A stretch of DNA of 64,000 nt from Hyphomonadaceae bacterium ML37 (GCA_027627685.1 CP091241.1:767149-831148), one strand, 5' to 3'. Positions 43,674 to 55,903 are shown, counted from the stretch's first letter. The notes: generated from the sequence alone by a model not told the origin. Program-made: numbers and translations.

Positions 43674-44333
43674 TTACGGCGCGTGACCGCCCCATATTCC
43701 CAGCGCCGTGAGCAAGGCGAGGCCAGCCAGCAGGGCCGCCGCCAGATAGCGCCAGGCCGGCCGGCGCAAAAGCGCCGCCACCGATGCTGCGCCGCCCGCC
43801 AGCACGGTGAGGGCCGGGATCGTCCCCAGTCCGAACCCCGCCATCACCAAAGCGCCCTGCACCGGACTGCCGGTGAGGCCGGCATAGAAAGTCGCCAGAT
43901 ACACCATGGCGCAGGGGATCAGTCCCCAGGCGAGGCCGAGGCCTGCCGGGCCCAATCGGTGGAGATGATGGAGCCGGCGCGTCATGGGCGAGAAGAGCCG
44001 TCCGGCGACGCGTCCTCCAGCGCCGCCGAACACCGGAATGTCCAGCACCGAGAAGGCGGCGGCCATGAGCACAGCTGCGCTGAGCCAGCGGGCGATGGTG
44101 CGGGCCAGGTCTGGCGGCTGGCTGTCATGAAATCCCCAGCCAATGGCGCCCGCCGCTGCGCCCAGCGCGATATAGACGCAGACCCGCGCCAGCTGCGCCT
44201 GGGTCAGCACGACAAGACGCCGCCGTGCGCCTGCGTCGCCCGCGCCCTGAATGGCGATTGCCGCGGCGATTCCGCCGCACATGGCCAAGCAGTGGACGCT
44301 CGCTGACAGGCCTGCGAGGAGGCCCGCGAGCAT
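43674..44333 (-). CDS. SafE/UreH-type sulfite-exporter-family membrane protein of the cbb3 locus
   Basis: A protein of 219 residues with about six membrane helices. It starts MLAGLLAGLSASVHCLAMCGGI, with the HCxxMCGG motif of the UreH/DsbD_2-like branch often found beside ccoNOP and ccoGHIS genes and proposed to help copper or heme handling for cbb3 oxidase. RLGPAGLGLAWGLIPCAMVY repeats the half-motif with a second Cys. ATG 44333 has GGAG 6 bases before it; GTG 44390 would add 19 residues. It is divergent from ccoN. Confidence 0.8.
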   Translation of the reverse strand: MLAGLLAGLSASVHCLAMCGGIAAAIAIQGAGDAGARRRLVVLTQAQLARVCVYIALGAAAGAIGWGFHDSQPPDLARTIARWLSAAVLMAAAFSVLDIPVFGGAGGRVAGRLFSPMTRRLHHLHRLGPAGLGLAWGLIPCAMVYLATFYAGLTGSPVQGALVMAGFGLGTIPALTVLAGGAASVAALLRRPAWRYLAAALLAGLALLTALGIWGGHAP

Positions 44334-44584
44334 GTCGAGCTCCAAGCGTCCGGCCAGCGCTGGACTGATATTGATTCCGGAGTGCGTCACAGGTTAGTGC
44401 CGTCAGGCATACGAATATTACCTTGGCCGAGTTGCACGCCGAAACGGGCAGGCCATTCTGGCTCCGCGGTGCCAACCTAAACGGACGGCGGGCGTCGGCA
44501 AGATGAGACATAATGCCCTACTGCTATTGCGGATATTTAACCGCACAAGGGGTGTGAATTTTAGTTCCCGGCCAGGAGGGGCGG

Positions 44585-46240
44585 ATGACCGTGATAGCGG
44601 CAGGCAGGAAAACCGGATTTGATTACAATGGGGTGGCGGTGCTCGGCATATGCATCGCGGGTGCGGTGTGGGCGCTGCTTGCCGCTGCGATCGGGGCGGA
44701 TGCAGCCATGCGCACCCATGCCTGGGTGATCCTGGCCGGTTTCCTGACCGGGATACTGATCCTCGTCGGCGCCTATTCCAACGGCGGCGTGGACGTCGAC
44801 AAGCGCGAATACAACGAATCAATCGTGCGCTATGGCGTCATCGCGTCCATGTTCTGGGCCATTGTCGGCATGCTGGTGGGCGTGATCATCGCCGCCCAGC
44901 TCGCCTGGCCGACCATTTTTCAGTTCGACGCCTTCCCGCAGATCAATTTCGGGCGCCTGCGCCCGGTGCACACTTCGGGCGTGATCTTCGCGTTCGGCGG
45001 CAATGTGCTGATCGCCACCAGTTTCTATGTCGTCCAGCGCACCTCGCGCGTGCGTCTGGCGGGCGGGGTCTGGCCCTGGTTTGTGTTTTGGGGCTATCAG
45101 TTCTTCATCATCATGGCGGCCACCGGCTACTTGCTGGGCATCACCCAGTCGAAGGAATACGCCGAGCCAGAATGGTATGCCGATATCTGGCTGACGCTTG
45201 TGTGGGTCGCGTATCTGCTGGTGTTCTTGGTGACGCTGGCGCGGCGCAAGGAGCCCCACATCTATGTGGCCAACTGGTTCTACCTTGCCTTCATCGTCAC
45301 CATCGCGCTGCTGCATGTGATCAATAATCTGTCCATGCCGGCCGATTGGCTCGGCTCGCGCAGCTATTCGGCGTTCGCCGGAGTCCAGGACGCCATGACC
45401 CAGTGGTGGTACGGCCACAATGCCGTGGGCTTCTTCCTCACCGCGGGCTTTCTGGGGATCATGTACTATTTCATCCCCAAGCGCGCCGAGCGGCCGGTGT
45501 TCTCGTACCGCCTGTCCATCGTGCACTTCTGGGCGCTGATCTTCATCTATATCTGGGCCGGCCCGCACCACCTTCACTACACCGCGCTGCCCGAATGGAC
45601 GCAGACGCTGGGCATGACCTTCTCGATCATGCTGCTGATGCCCAGCTGGGGCGGGATGATCAATGGGCTGATGACCCTGTCGGGCGCCTGGGACAAGCTG
45701 CGCACCGACCCGGTGATCCGCATGCTGGTTGTGTCGGTCGCCTTCTACGGCATGTCGACGTTTGAAGGTCCGGTCATGAGCATCAGGGCGGTCAACTCGC
45801 TCTCGCACTATACTGACTGGACCATCGGCCACGTGCACTCGGGCGCGCTGGGCTGGGTGGGTTTTATCTCGTTCGGGGCGATTTACTGCCTCGTGCCCTG
45901 GCTGTGGAAGCGCAAGTCGATGTTCTCGCGCGCTCTGATCGAGTGGCACTTCTGGCTCGCGACCCTTGGCATCCTGCTCTACATCACCTCGATGTGGGTG
46001 TCGGGCATCATGCAGGGCCTGATGTGGCGCGCCTATAACGAGCTGGGCTTCCTGGAATACTCCTTCATCGAGACGGTCGAGGCGATGCACCCCTATTACA
46101 TGATCCGCGCGGCGGGCGGCCTGCTCTATCTGGTCGGTGCATTGTTGATGGCCTGGAATGTCTACAAGACGATCCGGGGCGATCTGGCGGACACCGAAGA
46201 GATCACCGCCCATCAACCGCTTCTGAAGCCTGCGGAATAG
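44585..46240 (+). CDS. ccoN: cbb3-type cytochrome c oxidase subunit I (CcoN)
   Basis: A protein of 551 residues with about 13-14 membrane helices and the heme-copper residues of C-family oxidases: the low-spin heme His in [27 protein letters not shown] with the CuB His, [15 protein letters not shown] with two more CuB His, and [10 protein letters not shown]-like [11 protein letters not shown] with the heme ligands. It reduces O2 to water with high affinity and pumps protons. CAGGAGG precedes the ATG. It opens ccoNOQP-ccoGHIS. The 251-bp upstream gap shows no convincing FNR/FixK box (see rejected). Confidence 0.97.
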   Translation: MTVIAAGRKTGFDYNGVAVLGICIAGAVWALLAAAIGADAAMRTHAWVILAGFLTGILILVGAYSNGGVDVDKREYNESIVRYGVIASMFWAIVGMLVGVIIAAQLAWPTIFQFDAFPQINFGRLRPVHTSGVIFAFGGNVLIATSFYVVQRTSRVRLAGGVWPWFVFWGYQFFIIMAATGYLLGITQSKEYAEPEWYADIWLTLVWVAYLLVFLVTLARRKEPHIYVANWFYLAFIVTIALLHVINNLSMPADWLGSRSYSAFAGVQDAMTQWWYGHNAVGFFLTAGFLGIMYYFIPKRAERPVFSYRLSIVHFWALIFIYIWAGPHHLHYTALPEWTQTLGMTFSIMLLMPSWGGMINGLMTLSGAWDKLRTDPVIRMLVVSVAFYGMSTFEGPVMSIRAVNSLSHYTDWTIGHVHSGALGWVGFISFGAIYCLVPWLWKRKSMFSRALIEWHFWLATLGILLYITSMWVSGIMQGLMWRAYNELGFLEYSFIETVEAMHPYYMIRAAGGLLYLVGALLMAWNVYKTIRGDLADTEEITAHQPLLKPAE

Positions 46241-46252
46241 GGGAAATCCACC

Positions 46253-47011
46253 ATGGCCAAAAAACCCAATCCGATCTGGGGCTGGCACAAGAAGGTGCTG
46301 GAACAGAACTCGCTTCTGCTGACCGTCGGCATTATCGGCGTCGTCTCCATTGGCGGGCTGGTGGAGATCACCCCGCTCTTCTATCTCGACGAGACGATTG
46401 AAGAGGTGGAGGGCGTGCGCCCCTATGCGCCGCTCGCCCTGATGGGCCGCGATATCTATGTCCGGGAAGGCTGCTATACCTGCCACTCCCAGATGATCCG
46501 GCCGCTGCGCGACGAGGTGGAGCGCTACGGACACTATTCGCTGGCCGCCGAGAGCATGTATGACCGCCCGTTCCAGTGGGGGTCCAAACGCACCGGTCCC
46601 GACCTGGCGCGGGTCGGCGGCAAGTACTCCGATGAATGGCACCGCGACCACATGCGTGATCCGCGCTCGGTGGTGCCCGGCTCGATCATGCCGCCATACG
46701 CCTTCCTGGAACGCACCCCTCTGGAACTGGACGTGATCCCGGGGCGCATGCGCGCGCTGCAGCGCCTGGGCGTCCCCTATACCGACGAGATGATCGACGC
46801 CGCCATTGATGATGTGCGCACCCAGGTCGACCCGTTTGCATCGGGCTATGACGCCTTCCTGGCGCGCTATCCCGGCGCCCCGGTGCGCAATTTCGACGGT
46901 AATGAGCAGGTGATCACCGAACTCGACGCCGTGATCGCCTACCTGCAGGTGCTCGGGACCATGGTGGACTTCTCCACCTATGAAGCCGACGCCGATGTCA
47001 ATCTGAGGTGA
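46253..47011 (+). CDS. ccoO: cbb3-type cytochrome c oxidase subunit II (CcoO)
   Basis: A protein of 252 residues with one N-terminal membrane helix (about 22-42) and one c-type heme site, [16 protein letters not shown], with the later Met ligand in IMPPYAFLE. It is the mono-heme electron-transfer subunit between CcoP and CcoN, on the periplasmic side. It follows ccoN at 12 bp and precedes ccoQ at 6 bp. Confidence 0.97.
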   Translation: MAKKPNPIWGWHKKVLEQNSLLLTVGIIGVVSIGGLVEITPLFYLDETIEEVEGVRPYAPLALMGRDIYVREGCYTCHSQMIRPLRDEVERYGHYSLAAESMYDRPFQWGSKRTGPDLARVGGKYSDEWHRDHMRDPRSVVPGSIMPPYAFLERTPLELDVIPGRMRALQRLGVPYTDEMIDAAIDDVRTQVDPFASGYDAFLARYPGAPVRNFDGNEQVITELDAVIAYLQVLGTMVDFSTYEADADVNLR

Positions 47012-47017
47012 CCGGCG

Positions 47018-47218
47018 ATGTATGAAGCGCTCGCCAGTTTTGCGCAGACCTGGGGCCTGGTCGCCTTCATGATCTTTTTCATCGGGGTGATCGCCTACGC
47101 CGTGTGGCCGAAGAACAAAGACAAATTTAACGCCGCCGCGAAATCGGTGCTGGACGAGAATCCTCGCCCTGCCGAGGCCGACGAGCAGACCGACACGAAG
47201 GATGGCCGGGATGGCTGA
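47018..47218 (+). CDS. ccoQ: cbb3-type oxidase small subunit CcoQ
   Basis: A protein of 66 residues: a short N-terminus, one membrane helix (TWGLVAFMIFFIGVIAYAVW), PKNKDKFN (the usual family end of the helix) and an acidic tail. CcoQ stabilises the complex. It overlaps the start of ccoP by 8 bp. Correctly placed between ccoO and ccoP. Confidence 0.92.
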   Translation: MYEALASFAQTWGLVAFMIFFIGVIAYAVWPKNKDKFNAAAKSVLDENPRPAEADEQTDTKDGRDG

Positions 47219-48179
47219 ACATGAGAAAATGCCTGTTGATGACATAACAGGCGTCGAGACCACCGGTCATGAATGGGACGGCATCACCGAGCTGGACAAT
47301 CCGCTGCCGCGCTGGTGGCTGTGGATTTTCTACGCCAGCATTGTCTGGTCCATCATCTACATGATCTTCATGCCGGCCTGGCCTGCGCTCCCGGGCTTTG
47401 ACGGCCACACGCGCGGCCTGCGCGATCACTCCGAGCGCGCCAATGTAGCGGTGGCCATGAGCGAGCTGGAGGCGCGCCGCGGACCGATGTTCGAGCAGTT
47501 GCAGCGCGTGGTCGACGAAGCCGGCGTCACCGCGATTCTGGACGATGGCGATCTGTTGAACTTCACCCTGGCGGCCGGCCGCTCGGCCTTTGGCGACAAT
47601 TGCGCCACCTGTCACGGCGTGGGCGGCGGCGGCGGGCTGGGCTATCCCAATCTGCGCGATGATGACTGGATCTGGGGCGGCTCCTATGACGCGATCCGCC
47701 AGACCATCGTGGGGGGTATTCGCTGGGATGCGCACCCCGACACCCGCTTCTCCCAGATGCCGGCGTTCGGACGCGACGGCCTGCTGACGCGTGAGGAAAT
47801 CAGCGCGGTCACCGACTATGTGATGACATTGGCTTCGCTGACGGTGTCGGCGGACGCCGATCTGGCGCAGGGGCGCGAAATCTTCGACGCCCAGTGCGCC
47901 ACCTGCCACGGCGCTGACGGCCGGGGCGACATCACCCAGGGTGCGCCGAACCTGACCAACAATATCTGGCTCTATGGCGGATCGCGCGAGCAGATCCAGG
48001 CCAGCATTCATCGCGGGCCCTATGGCGCGATGCCGGCCTGGGACAACCGCCTGCCCGAGCCGGTCATCACGGCGCTGGCGGCCTATGTGTATCTTCTGGG
48101 CGGCGGCGAGACGCTGGCGCAGACGGAGGCGTCGCTGGCGGCGCCCCGGACCGGGCTACAGGCCGGTCAGCCCGGCTAG
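47211..48179 (+). CDS. ccoP: cbb3-type cytochrome c oxidase subunit III (CcoP)
   Basis: A protein of 322 residues with the N-terminal TGHEWDGITELDNPLPRWW motif of CcoP, one membrane helix, and two class I cytochrome c domains with heme sites DNCATCHGVGG and AQCATCHGADG, plus Met ligands in FSQMPAFG and YGAMPAWD. It accepts electrons from soluble cytochrome c. ATG 47211 has AAGGA 8 bases before it; ATG 47202 is too close to that site. It overlaps ccoQ. Confidence 0.97.
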   Translation: MAEHEKMPVDDITGVETTGHEWDGITELDNPLPRWWLWIFYASIVWSIIYMIFMPAWPALPGFDGHTRGLRDHSERANVAVAMSELEARRGPMFEQLQRVVDEAGVTAILDDGDLLNFTLAAGRSAFGDNCATCHGVGGGGGLGYPNLRDDDWIWGGSYDAIRQTIVGGIRWDAHPDTRFSQMPAFGRDGLLTREEISAVTDYVMTLASLTVSADADLAQGREIFDAQCATCHGADGRGDITQGAPNLTNNIWLYGGSREQIQASIHRGPYGAMPAWDNRLPEPVITALAAYVYLLGGGETLAQTEASLAAPRTGLQAGQPG

Positions 48180-48189
48180 CGGACGAAGG

Positions 48190-48210
48190 GCGCGCCGGTC
48201 GCCGGCGCGC
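48190..48210 (+). promoter_or_regulatory. Hairpin between ccoP and ccoG
   Basis: GCGCGCCGG (48190-48198), TCG loop, CCGGCGCGC (48202-48210): a perfect 9-bp stem in the 42-bp gap, with no T-run. It could partly stop or process the message between the structural (ccoNOQP) and assembly (ccoGHIS) halves. Confidence 0.5.
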
Positions 48211-48221
48211 GGAGACAGGTC

Positions 48222-49712
48222 ATGAACCTCATCCACAACAGGCCGCACGCCGGGGGCGACGCCGCCGAAGGCGTGGCCCGGCTGGACGCTGAAGCCGTCA
48301 ACTCGGCCAGCCAGCGCGACCTGTACCAGAAGCGCCAGCAAATTTATCCCAAGCTGGTCCACGGCAAGTTCCGCCTGGCCAAATGGGTGTTTCTGGTGCT
48401 GGCGCTGGGCGTGTACTACCTATTGCCCTTCGTGCGCTGGGACCGGGGGCCGGACGCCCCCAGCCAGGCGGTGCTGATCGATTTTCCCAACACGCGCTTC
48501 TATTTTTTCTTCATCGAGATATGGCCCCAGGAAGTCTACTACATCACGGGCCTCTTGATCCTCGCGGCGCTGGTTCTGTTTCTGGTGACGGCGTTGTTTG
48601 GCCGGGTCTGGTGCGGCTATGCCTGCCCGCAGACGGTGTGGACCGATTTGTTCATCGCCGTGGAGCGATTGTTCGAGGGCGACCGCAACAAGCGTATCCT
48701 CCTCGACCGCGCGCCGATGAGTTTCAACAAGGCCTGGCGCAAGGGCGGCAAGCACACGGTCTGGGTGCTGATCGCGGCAGCCACGGGCGGGGCCTGGATC
48801 CTGTATTTCCACGATGCGTTCGACCTCCTGCGCGACTTCTTCACCGGCCAGGCGCCGCTGACGGCCTACGTGTTTTGCGCTGTCCTGACCTTCACCACCT
48901 ATTCGCTGGCCGGGCTCATGCGCGAGCAGGTGTGCACCTATATGTGCCCCTGGCCGCGCATCCAGGCCGCGCTCACCGACCGGGAATCGCTCAACGTCAC
49001 CTACCGCACCGACCGGGGCGAGCCGCGCGGGCGCCACAAGAAGGGCGAGAGCTGGGATGGGCGGGGCGATTGCATCGACTGCAAGGCCTGCGTCGCCGCC
49101 TGCCCCATGGGGATCGATATCCGCGACGGCGCGCAGCTTGAATGTATCGGCTGCGCCCTGTGCATCGATGCGTGCGATGACATCATGGATAAGATCAGCC
49201 GCCCGCGCGGTCTGATCGCCTATGACACGGACGACAACATCACGCGGCGCAGCCAGGGCGAAAAACCCCGCTTCAGCTTCATCCGCCCGCGCATCGTGCT
49301 GTATGTGGTGCTGATCGCTGGGGTGAGCGCCCTGATGCTGCTCGGCCTGAACACGCGCGACGAGCTGGGCCTGCACGCCGACCGGGACCGCAACCCGAAT
49401 TTCGTCGTCCTCACCGATGGATCAGTGCGCAATACCTACACCATCAATGTCCAGAACAAGGCCTATGCGGACCGCGCGCTGCGCCTCGACGTGGCGGGTG
49501 ATCCGGCGCTGCAGGTCCAGGTGCTGGGCGTACGCGGCGAACCCGTGCTCGAGATCGGGCCGGACCGGACGCGCCTGTTCCAGGTCTTCCTGACCTTGCC
49601 ACCCGGGGCGGCTCTGCGCCATTCCATACCGGTGACCTTCACCATCACCGATCCGGCGACGGGCGAAACGGCCGCGGCGGAAAGCTTTTTGGTGACGGGA
49701 GCTGCACCATGA
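48222..49712 (+). CDS. ccoG: cbb3 oxidase assembly protein CcoG (polyferredoxin)
   Basis: A protein of 496 residues with several membrane helices, the FGRVWCGYACPQTVW Cys motif, and two 4Fe-4S clusters (GDCIDCKACVAACPMGIDI; LECIGCALCIDACDDI). The C-terminal part is an exported Ig-like FixG domain. In the family it reduces Cu(II) for CuB assembly of cbb3 oxidase. It starts after the hairpin and overlaps ccoH by ATGA. Confidence 0.96.
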   Translation: MNLIHNRPHAGGDAAEGVARLDAEAVNSASQRDLYQKRQQIYPKLVHGKFRLAKWVFLVLALGVYYLLPFVRWDRGPDAPSQAVLIDFPNTRFYFFFIEIWPQEVYYITGLLILAALVLFLVTALFGRVWCGYACPQTVWTDLFIAVERLFEGDRNKRILLDRAPMSFNKAWRKGGKHTVWVLIAAATGGAWILYFHDAFDLLRDFFTGQAPLTAYVFCAVLTFTTYSLAGLMREQVCTYMCPWPRIQAALTDRESLNVTYRTDRGEPRGRHKKGESWDGRGDCIDCKACVAACPMGIDIRDGAQLECIGCALCIDACDDIMDKISRPRGLIAYDTDDNITRRSQGEKPRFSFIRPRIVLYVVLIAGVSALMLLGLNTRDELGLHADRDRNPNFVVLTDGSVRNTYTINVQNKAYADRALRLDVAGDPALQVQVLGVRGEPVLEIGPDRTRLFQVFLTLPPGAALRHSIPVTFTITDPATGETAAAESFLVTGAAP

Positions 49713-50203
49713 CCCGAAGCGAAGACACACCGACGCGCCGCCGCGAATTTCGTCTCACAGGATGGCATGTGCTGGCGATCCTGCTCGTCTTTTTCGGCGT
49801 GGTGTTCTCGGTGAACGGGTTTTTTATCACCACAGCCCTGAATACCTTCACCGGCGAAGAGGCGACTCGCGCCTATGTGCGTGGGCTGGAATACAATGCG
49901 GTGCTGGACGCGCGCCGCGCTCAGGCCGAGCTGGGCTGGAGCGCCGCGGTCAATGTCGCTGACGGGCGCATTCTGGTCAGCGTGACCGATCCTGACGATG
50001 CGCCTGTGGGCGGACTGGACCTCTCCGGCGAGTTGCGCCGTCCGGGCGATCCGGCGCTGGACCGCCCGCTGGCATTTTCCGAGGTCCGGGCGGGCGTCTA
50101 TTCTGCGCCGGGTGAGGATCTGGAGATCGGCCGCTGGCTGGTGCGCGTGCGCGCGGCGGGCGATGACCCGTTCGAGCTGGAGCGCGATGTGTGGCTGCGA
50201 TAG
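49709..50203 (+). CDS. ccoH: FixH/CcoH family assembly protein
   Basis: A protein of 164 residues with one N-terminal membrane helix (WHVLAILLVFFGVVFSVNGFFI) and a periplasmic beta domain. The segment ETNVT-like GEEATRAYVRGLEYNAVL and the C-terminal GRWLVRVRAAGDDPFELERDVWL match FixH. CcoH binds the cbb3 complex during maturation. Overlaps ccoG by ATGA and ccoI by 13 bp. Confidence 0.92.
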   Translation: MTRSEDTPTRRREFRLTGWHVLAILLVFFGVVFSVNGFFITTALNTFTGEEATRAYVRGLEYNAVLDARRAQAELGWSAAVNVADGRILVSVTDPDDAPVGGLDLSGELRRPGDPALDRPLAFSEVRAGVYSAPGEDLEIGRWLVRVRAAGDDPFELERDVWLR

Positions 50204-52383
50204 ACTCCTCCTGGGTCGACGGTGAAGCGGCGGCCTTCATCCGTGGTGAAGGCGACGCGCGCGCGCTCGACCTGGCCGTGGAAGGCGCCTGGTGCGGCGC
50301 GTGTATCGCTAAAATTGAAGGCGGCGTATCGCAATTGCCGGGGGTGCAGCGCGCGCGGCTGAACCTGACCTCCGGCCGGCTGTCCATCAGCTTCAACGGG
50401 CCTGACGCGCTGGCGGACCGGATCGTTAAGGCCATCAAGGCGCTGGGCTATGGCGCGCGGCCCTATCTGCCTGAAACGGCGGCGGACGCGGTCACGGGGC
50501 AGGAAAAGAACCTGCTGCGCGCCATGGCGGTCGCGGGCTTTGCCACCGCCAATGTGATGCTCCTGTCCATCGCGGTCTGGTCCGGCGCCGGCGAGATGAC
50601 CCAGTCCACACGCACCCTGCTGCACTGGGTGTCGGGCGCCATCGCCCTGCCGGCGGTCGCCTATGCCGCGCGTCCCTTCTTTGGCAGCGCGTTTCGGGCG
50701 CTGAAAGCGCGTCGGGTCAACATGGACGTGCCGATCTCGCTGGGCGTCTCGCTGGCGTGCGCCCTGTCGGTCTATGAGACAGTGATCGGCCATGGCGACG
50801 CCTATTTCGACGCGGCGGTCATGCTGCTCTTCTTCCTTCTGATCGGGCGCTATCTCGACATGCGCCTGCGAGCGCGGGCCGGGGCAGCGGCCCGGCGCCT
50901 CGCCGCGCTGGAGGCGCGCGCCGCGCGCCGGGTGGAGCCTGACGGCAGTTTGCGTGCCGTGCCCGCCAGCGAGATCCGCCCCGGTGATCATCTGCTCATC
51001 TCCGCCGGGGAGCGCATTGCGGTGGACGGCGTGGTCAGCGAGGGCGAGGGGGAGGCCGACGCCTCGCTGGTGACCGGCGAGTCCGCGCCGGTGGCGCTGC
51101 GGGCGGGTAGTCAGGTCTGGTCCGGCATGGTCAATCTGGGCGCCGCGCTGACCGTGCGGGCGACGGCGGCGCGTGACAATTCCCTGCTGGCGGAGATTAC
51201 CCGGCTGGTGGAAGCCGGCGAACAAGGACGCTCGGCCTATGTGCGCCTGGCCGACCGGGCGGCGAAAATTTACGTCCCGCTGGTCCATATCATGGCGTTC
51301 TCCACGCTGGTGGGCTGGTTCATCATTGCCCAGGAGCCGCGTCCGGCGATCATCAACGCCATTGCGGTGCTGATCATTTCCTGCCCCTGCGCGCTGGCGC
51401 TGGCTGTGCCGGCGGTTCAGGTGGTCGCCTGCGGGCGGCTCTACAAGGATGGCGTGCTGGTGCGGTCCGGCGATGCGCTGGAGCGGCTGGAGCGGGTGAG
51501 CGTTGTGGTGCTGGACAAGACCGGCACCCTCACCGAAGGCCGGCCGCGCCTGATCAATGGTGATAGCGTGCCGGACGGCATGCTGGCGCTGGCTGCGCGC
51601 CTCGCGCGCGCCTCGCGCCACCCGCTGTCGCAGGCGCTGGCCGAAGCGGCTGGCCCCGGTGAAGCGGCTGCTGGCGCAGTGGAAGTGCCCGGCCGGGGCG
51701 TCGAGGCCGAGATAGACAGGCGACGGGTGCGGTTTGGTTCGGGCCGCTGGATCGGCGCGCCGGTCCAGCCTGAGAGCCTCGAGGGCGAGGGCGCGTTCGA
51801 GCTGGAAGCCTGGCTGCAGGTTGAGGGCGAACAGCCGGTGCGTTTTGCGTTTGCTGACCAGCTGCGCGCCGATGCGCGAGAGATGATCGACGCTCTGCGC
51901 GCGCGCGGGCTGGAGCCGGAATTGCTGTCCGGTGACCGCGAGGCGCCGGTGGCCGCCGTGGCGCAGGCGCTGGGCATCACGCGCTGGCGCTCGGGACTCA
52001 CCCCAGGCGACAAGACGACCCGCCTGTCGGAACTGGCTGCGGCGGGCGAGCGTACGCTGATGGTGGGCGACGGGATCAATGACGCGCCAGCGCTGGCGGG
52101 GGCCTATGCGTCCATCTCGATGGGCTCGGCGGCGGACATCTCGCGTTCAGCCGCCGATCTGGTGATCCAGCGCGACCGCCTCGTCTCCATCCCGCTGGCG
52201 CTGGACGTGGCGTGCGCGGCGCGACGCCGGGTGGACGAGAATTTCGCGCTGACCATCCTCTACAACGTCATTGCCGTGCCCATCGCCGTGCTGGGCTTCG
52301 TCACGCCGCTGGTGGCGGCGGTGGCGATGTCGGCATCGTCGGTGGTGGTGACGGTCAACGCCATGCGGCTGATGCGCCGATGA
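50191..52383 (+). CDS. ccoI: Copper-translocating P1B-type ATPase CcoI
   Basis: A protein of 730 residues with an N-terminal heavy-metal domain (GAWCGACIAKIE, CxxC), eight membrane helices, the TGES actuator (VTGESAPV), the CPC ion site (SCPCALALAVP), the phosphorylation site DKTGTLTEG, HP (RASRHPLSQAL) and GDGINDAPAL. It delivers copper for CuB of CcoN. The start is GTG, inside the end of ccoH, with GGAG 8 bases before it. It is ATGA-coupled to ccoS. Confidence 0.95.
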   Translation: MAAIDSSWVDGEAAAFIRGEGDARALDLAVEGAWCGACIAKIEGGVSQLPGVQRARLNLTSGRLSISFNGPDALADRIVKAIKALGYGARPYLPETAADAVTGQEKNLLRAMAVAGFATANVMLLSIAVWSGAGEMTQSTRTLLHWVSGAIALPAVAYAARPFFGSAFRALKARRVNMDVPISLGVSLACALSVYETVIGHGDAYFDAAVMLLFFLLIGRYLDMRLRARAGAAARRLAALEARAARRVEPDGSLRAVPASEIRPGDHLLISAGERIAVDGVVSEGEGEADASLVTGESAPVALRAGSQVWSGMVNLGAALTVRATAARDNSLLAEITRLVEAGEQGRSAYVRLADRAAKIYVPLVHIMAFSTLVGWFIIAQEPRPAIINAIAVLIISCPCALALAVPAVQVVACGRLYKDGVLVRSGDALERLERVSVVVLDKTGTLTEGRPRLINGDSVPDGMLALAARLARASRHPLSQALAEAAGPGEAAAGAVEVPGRGVEAEIDRRRVRFGSGRWIGAPVQPESLEGEGAFELEAWLQVEGEQPVRFAFADQLRADAREMIDALRARGLEPELLSGDREAPVAAVAQALGITRWRSGLTPGDKTTRLSELAAAGERTLMVGDGINDAPALAGAYASISMGSAADISRSAADLVIQRDRLVSIPLALDVACAARRRVDENFALTILYNVIAVPIAVLGFVTPLVAAVAMSASSVVVTVNAMRLMRR

Positions 52384-52604
52384 CCTCGCTTTTGTGGCTC
52401 ATTCCTCTGGCATTGATACTCGGCGCGCTGGGGCTGCTGGCCTTTTTCTGGTCGATGCGCACAGGCCAGTATGACGACATGCAGGGCGCCGCCCAGCGCA
52501 TCCTGATCGATGACGACAAGCCGATTGTCGATGACGAGCCCGAGGACACTGACGGCGCAGATCGCCCTGGCGACGAGCCGTCAGACGGGGCCGGCCCGCG
52601 CTAA
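52380..52604 (+). CDS. ccoS: cbb3 oxidase maturation protein CcoS
   Basis: A protein of 74 residues: one N-terminal membrane helix (LIPLALILGALGLLAFFW), then SMRTGQYDDMQGAAQRILIDDD, the hallmark 'QYDD...A.RIL.DD' of CcoS, and an acidic disordered tail. It is needed to insert heme and copper into CcoN. It overlaps the ccoI stop as ATGA and is the last gene of the operon. Confidence 0.95.
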   Translation: MTSLLWLIPLALILGALGLLAFFWSMRTGQYDDMQGAAQRILIDDDKPIVDDEPEDTDGADRPGDEPSDGAGPR

Positions 52605-52620
52605 ATCAGATCACGCCGGA

Positions 52621-53403
52621 TCAGGCGCGTTCGGCCGCCATGGCTTCGCGGGACGTGGCCGGGCGCGGCGCGAAATCCTTGTAGGCGCGCCAGCTGGCAT
52701 GGGCGATCAGCGGGAAGGTGAAAGCCAGCCCGATCAGGAAGGCCGCCGAGCCCAGGATCGTGATTACTGCAATCAGCCAGGCCCAGGTGAGCATCACGCC
52801 GGGCTGGGCCTTCATGGCTTTCACACTCGCCGCGATGGCGGTGAAGGCGTCCACATCCTGATCCACCAGCATGGGAAAGGAGATCGCCGAGATGGTGAAA
52901 GCGCCCAGCGCCAGCGCGCCGCCAATCAGCGTGCCCACCACCAGAAGGGCGAGCCCCTGAGGGTCAGCCAGCAGGAAGGGCAGGACATTGGTGATGGAAA
53001 AGTCAGAGCCATGGGCGAACATCGCGAACAGGAACTGCGCCAGCCGCGCCCAGGCGAGGAAAAAGACCAGCAGAAGCACGCTCAGGAGCGCCAGCTGAGT
53101 GACCCGCCCCACGGCCATGGACCAGAAATCGAACAGGCGCGGCTTGCCGCCCGCGTCGCGCACCTGACTGATACGGTAGACTCCGACGGCGAAGGCCGGG
53201 GCGACCAGCGCGAACCCGGCCACGAAGACCGGCGCCAGTCCGCCATAGCCAAGTGCCGTCAGGCCCAGCGTGATCGCAATCCCTGCCAAGGTGAACACGG
53301 CGCCATAGCCCAGCGAAATCCCAGGCTCCGCGGCCAGGTCGGCCAGTCCGGCCTTCAGCCACGCCCAGGGTGCGTCGCGGCGCACTTTCTCGATAATCAC
53401 CAT
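52621..53403 (-). CDS. DUF2189-family integral membrane protein
   Basis: A protein of 260 residues with about six membrane helices, starting MVIIEKVRRDAPWAWLKAGLADL. FPMLVDQDVDAFTAIAASVKA and the later WAWLIAVITILGSAAFLIGLAFTFPLIAHASWRAYKD are typical of DUF2189 proteins, which often lie beside oxidase genes. Function unknown. AGG CGG upstream (GGAGGCGGAC) supports ATG 53403. It converges with ccoS (16 bp apart) and is divergent from katG. Confidence 0.85.
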   Translation of the reverse strand: MVIIEKVRRDAPWAWLKAGLADLAAEPGISLGYGAVFTLAGIAITLGLTALGYGGLAPVFVAGFALVAPAFAVGVYRISQVRDAGGKPRLFDFWSMAVGRVTQLALLSVLLLVFFLAWARLAQFLFAMFAHGSDFSITNVLPFLLADPQGLALLVVGTLIGGALALGAFTISAISFPMLVDQDVDAFTAIAASVKAMKAQPGVMLTWAWLIAVITILGSAAFLIGLAFTFPLIAHASWRAYKDFAPRPATSREAMAAERA

Positions 53404-53569
53404 GTCCGCCTCCACCAGAACTACACGGCGAGTCTCCGGAAAAGCCCTTCCAATTGCAAGGAGATTCTGCGCGGCGCGGTGGTCCGTTCGCTGGTCGATG
53501 GCCCATAGGCGTGGCCCGTGCGCGAGTGCGATGCAACATAAGCGCTATCTATAGCCATCATCAATATAA

Positions 53570-55843
<2,274 letters not shown>

Positions 55844-55867
55844 TCCAATTAGACCAACCCACTGACG

Positions 55868-55903
55868 CGGCGCTCCGGTATGTCCGGGGCGCCGTTTCTT
55901 TTT
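55868..55903 (+). terminator. Intrinsic terminator of katG
   Basis: Stem CGGCGCTCCGG (55868-55878) and CCGGGGCGCCG (55884-55894) with one G-T pair and a 5-base loop, then TTTCTTTTT (55895-55903). It begins 25 bp after the katG stop. Confidence 0.9.

Noticed and set aside
44370-44584. A TTGAT half-site near 44371 as an FNR/FixK box for the cbb3 operon
   Set aside because: TTGAT is not followed by ATCAA or GTCAA at the right spacing, and it lies within the region before the divergent SafE-like gene. No other box was found in the gap.
44819-47263. An 814-codon minus-strand open frame across ccoN, ccoO and ccoQ
   Set aside because: Same GC-bias shadow. It spans three well-identified genes and has no recognisable domain.
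53544-53555. GCTAT-CT-ATAGC upstream of katG as an OxyR site
   Set aside because: The short inverted repeat recalls ATAG/CTAT half-sites, but the full four-part OxyR spacing is absent. Not strong enough to list.
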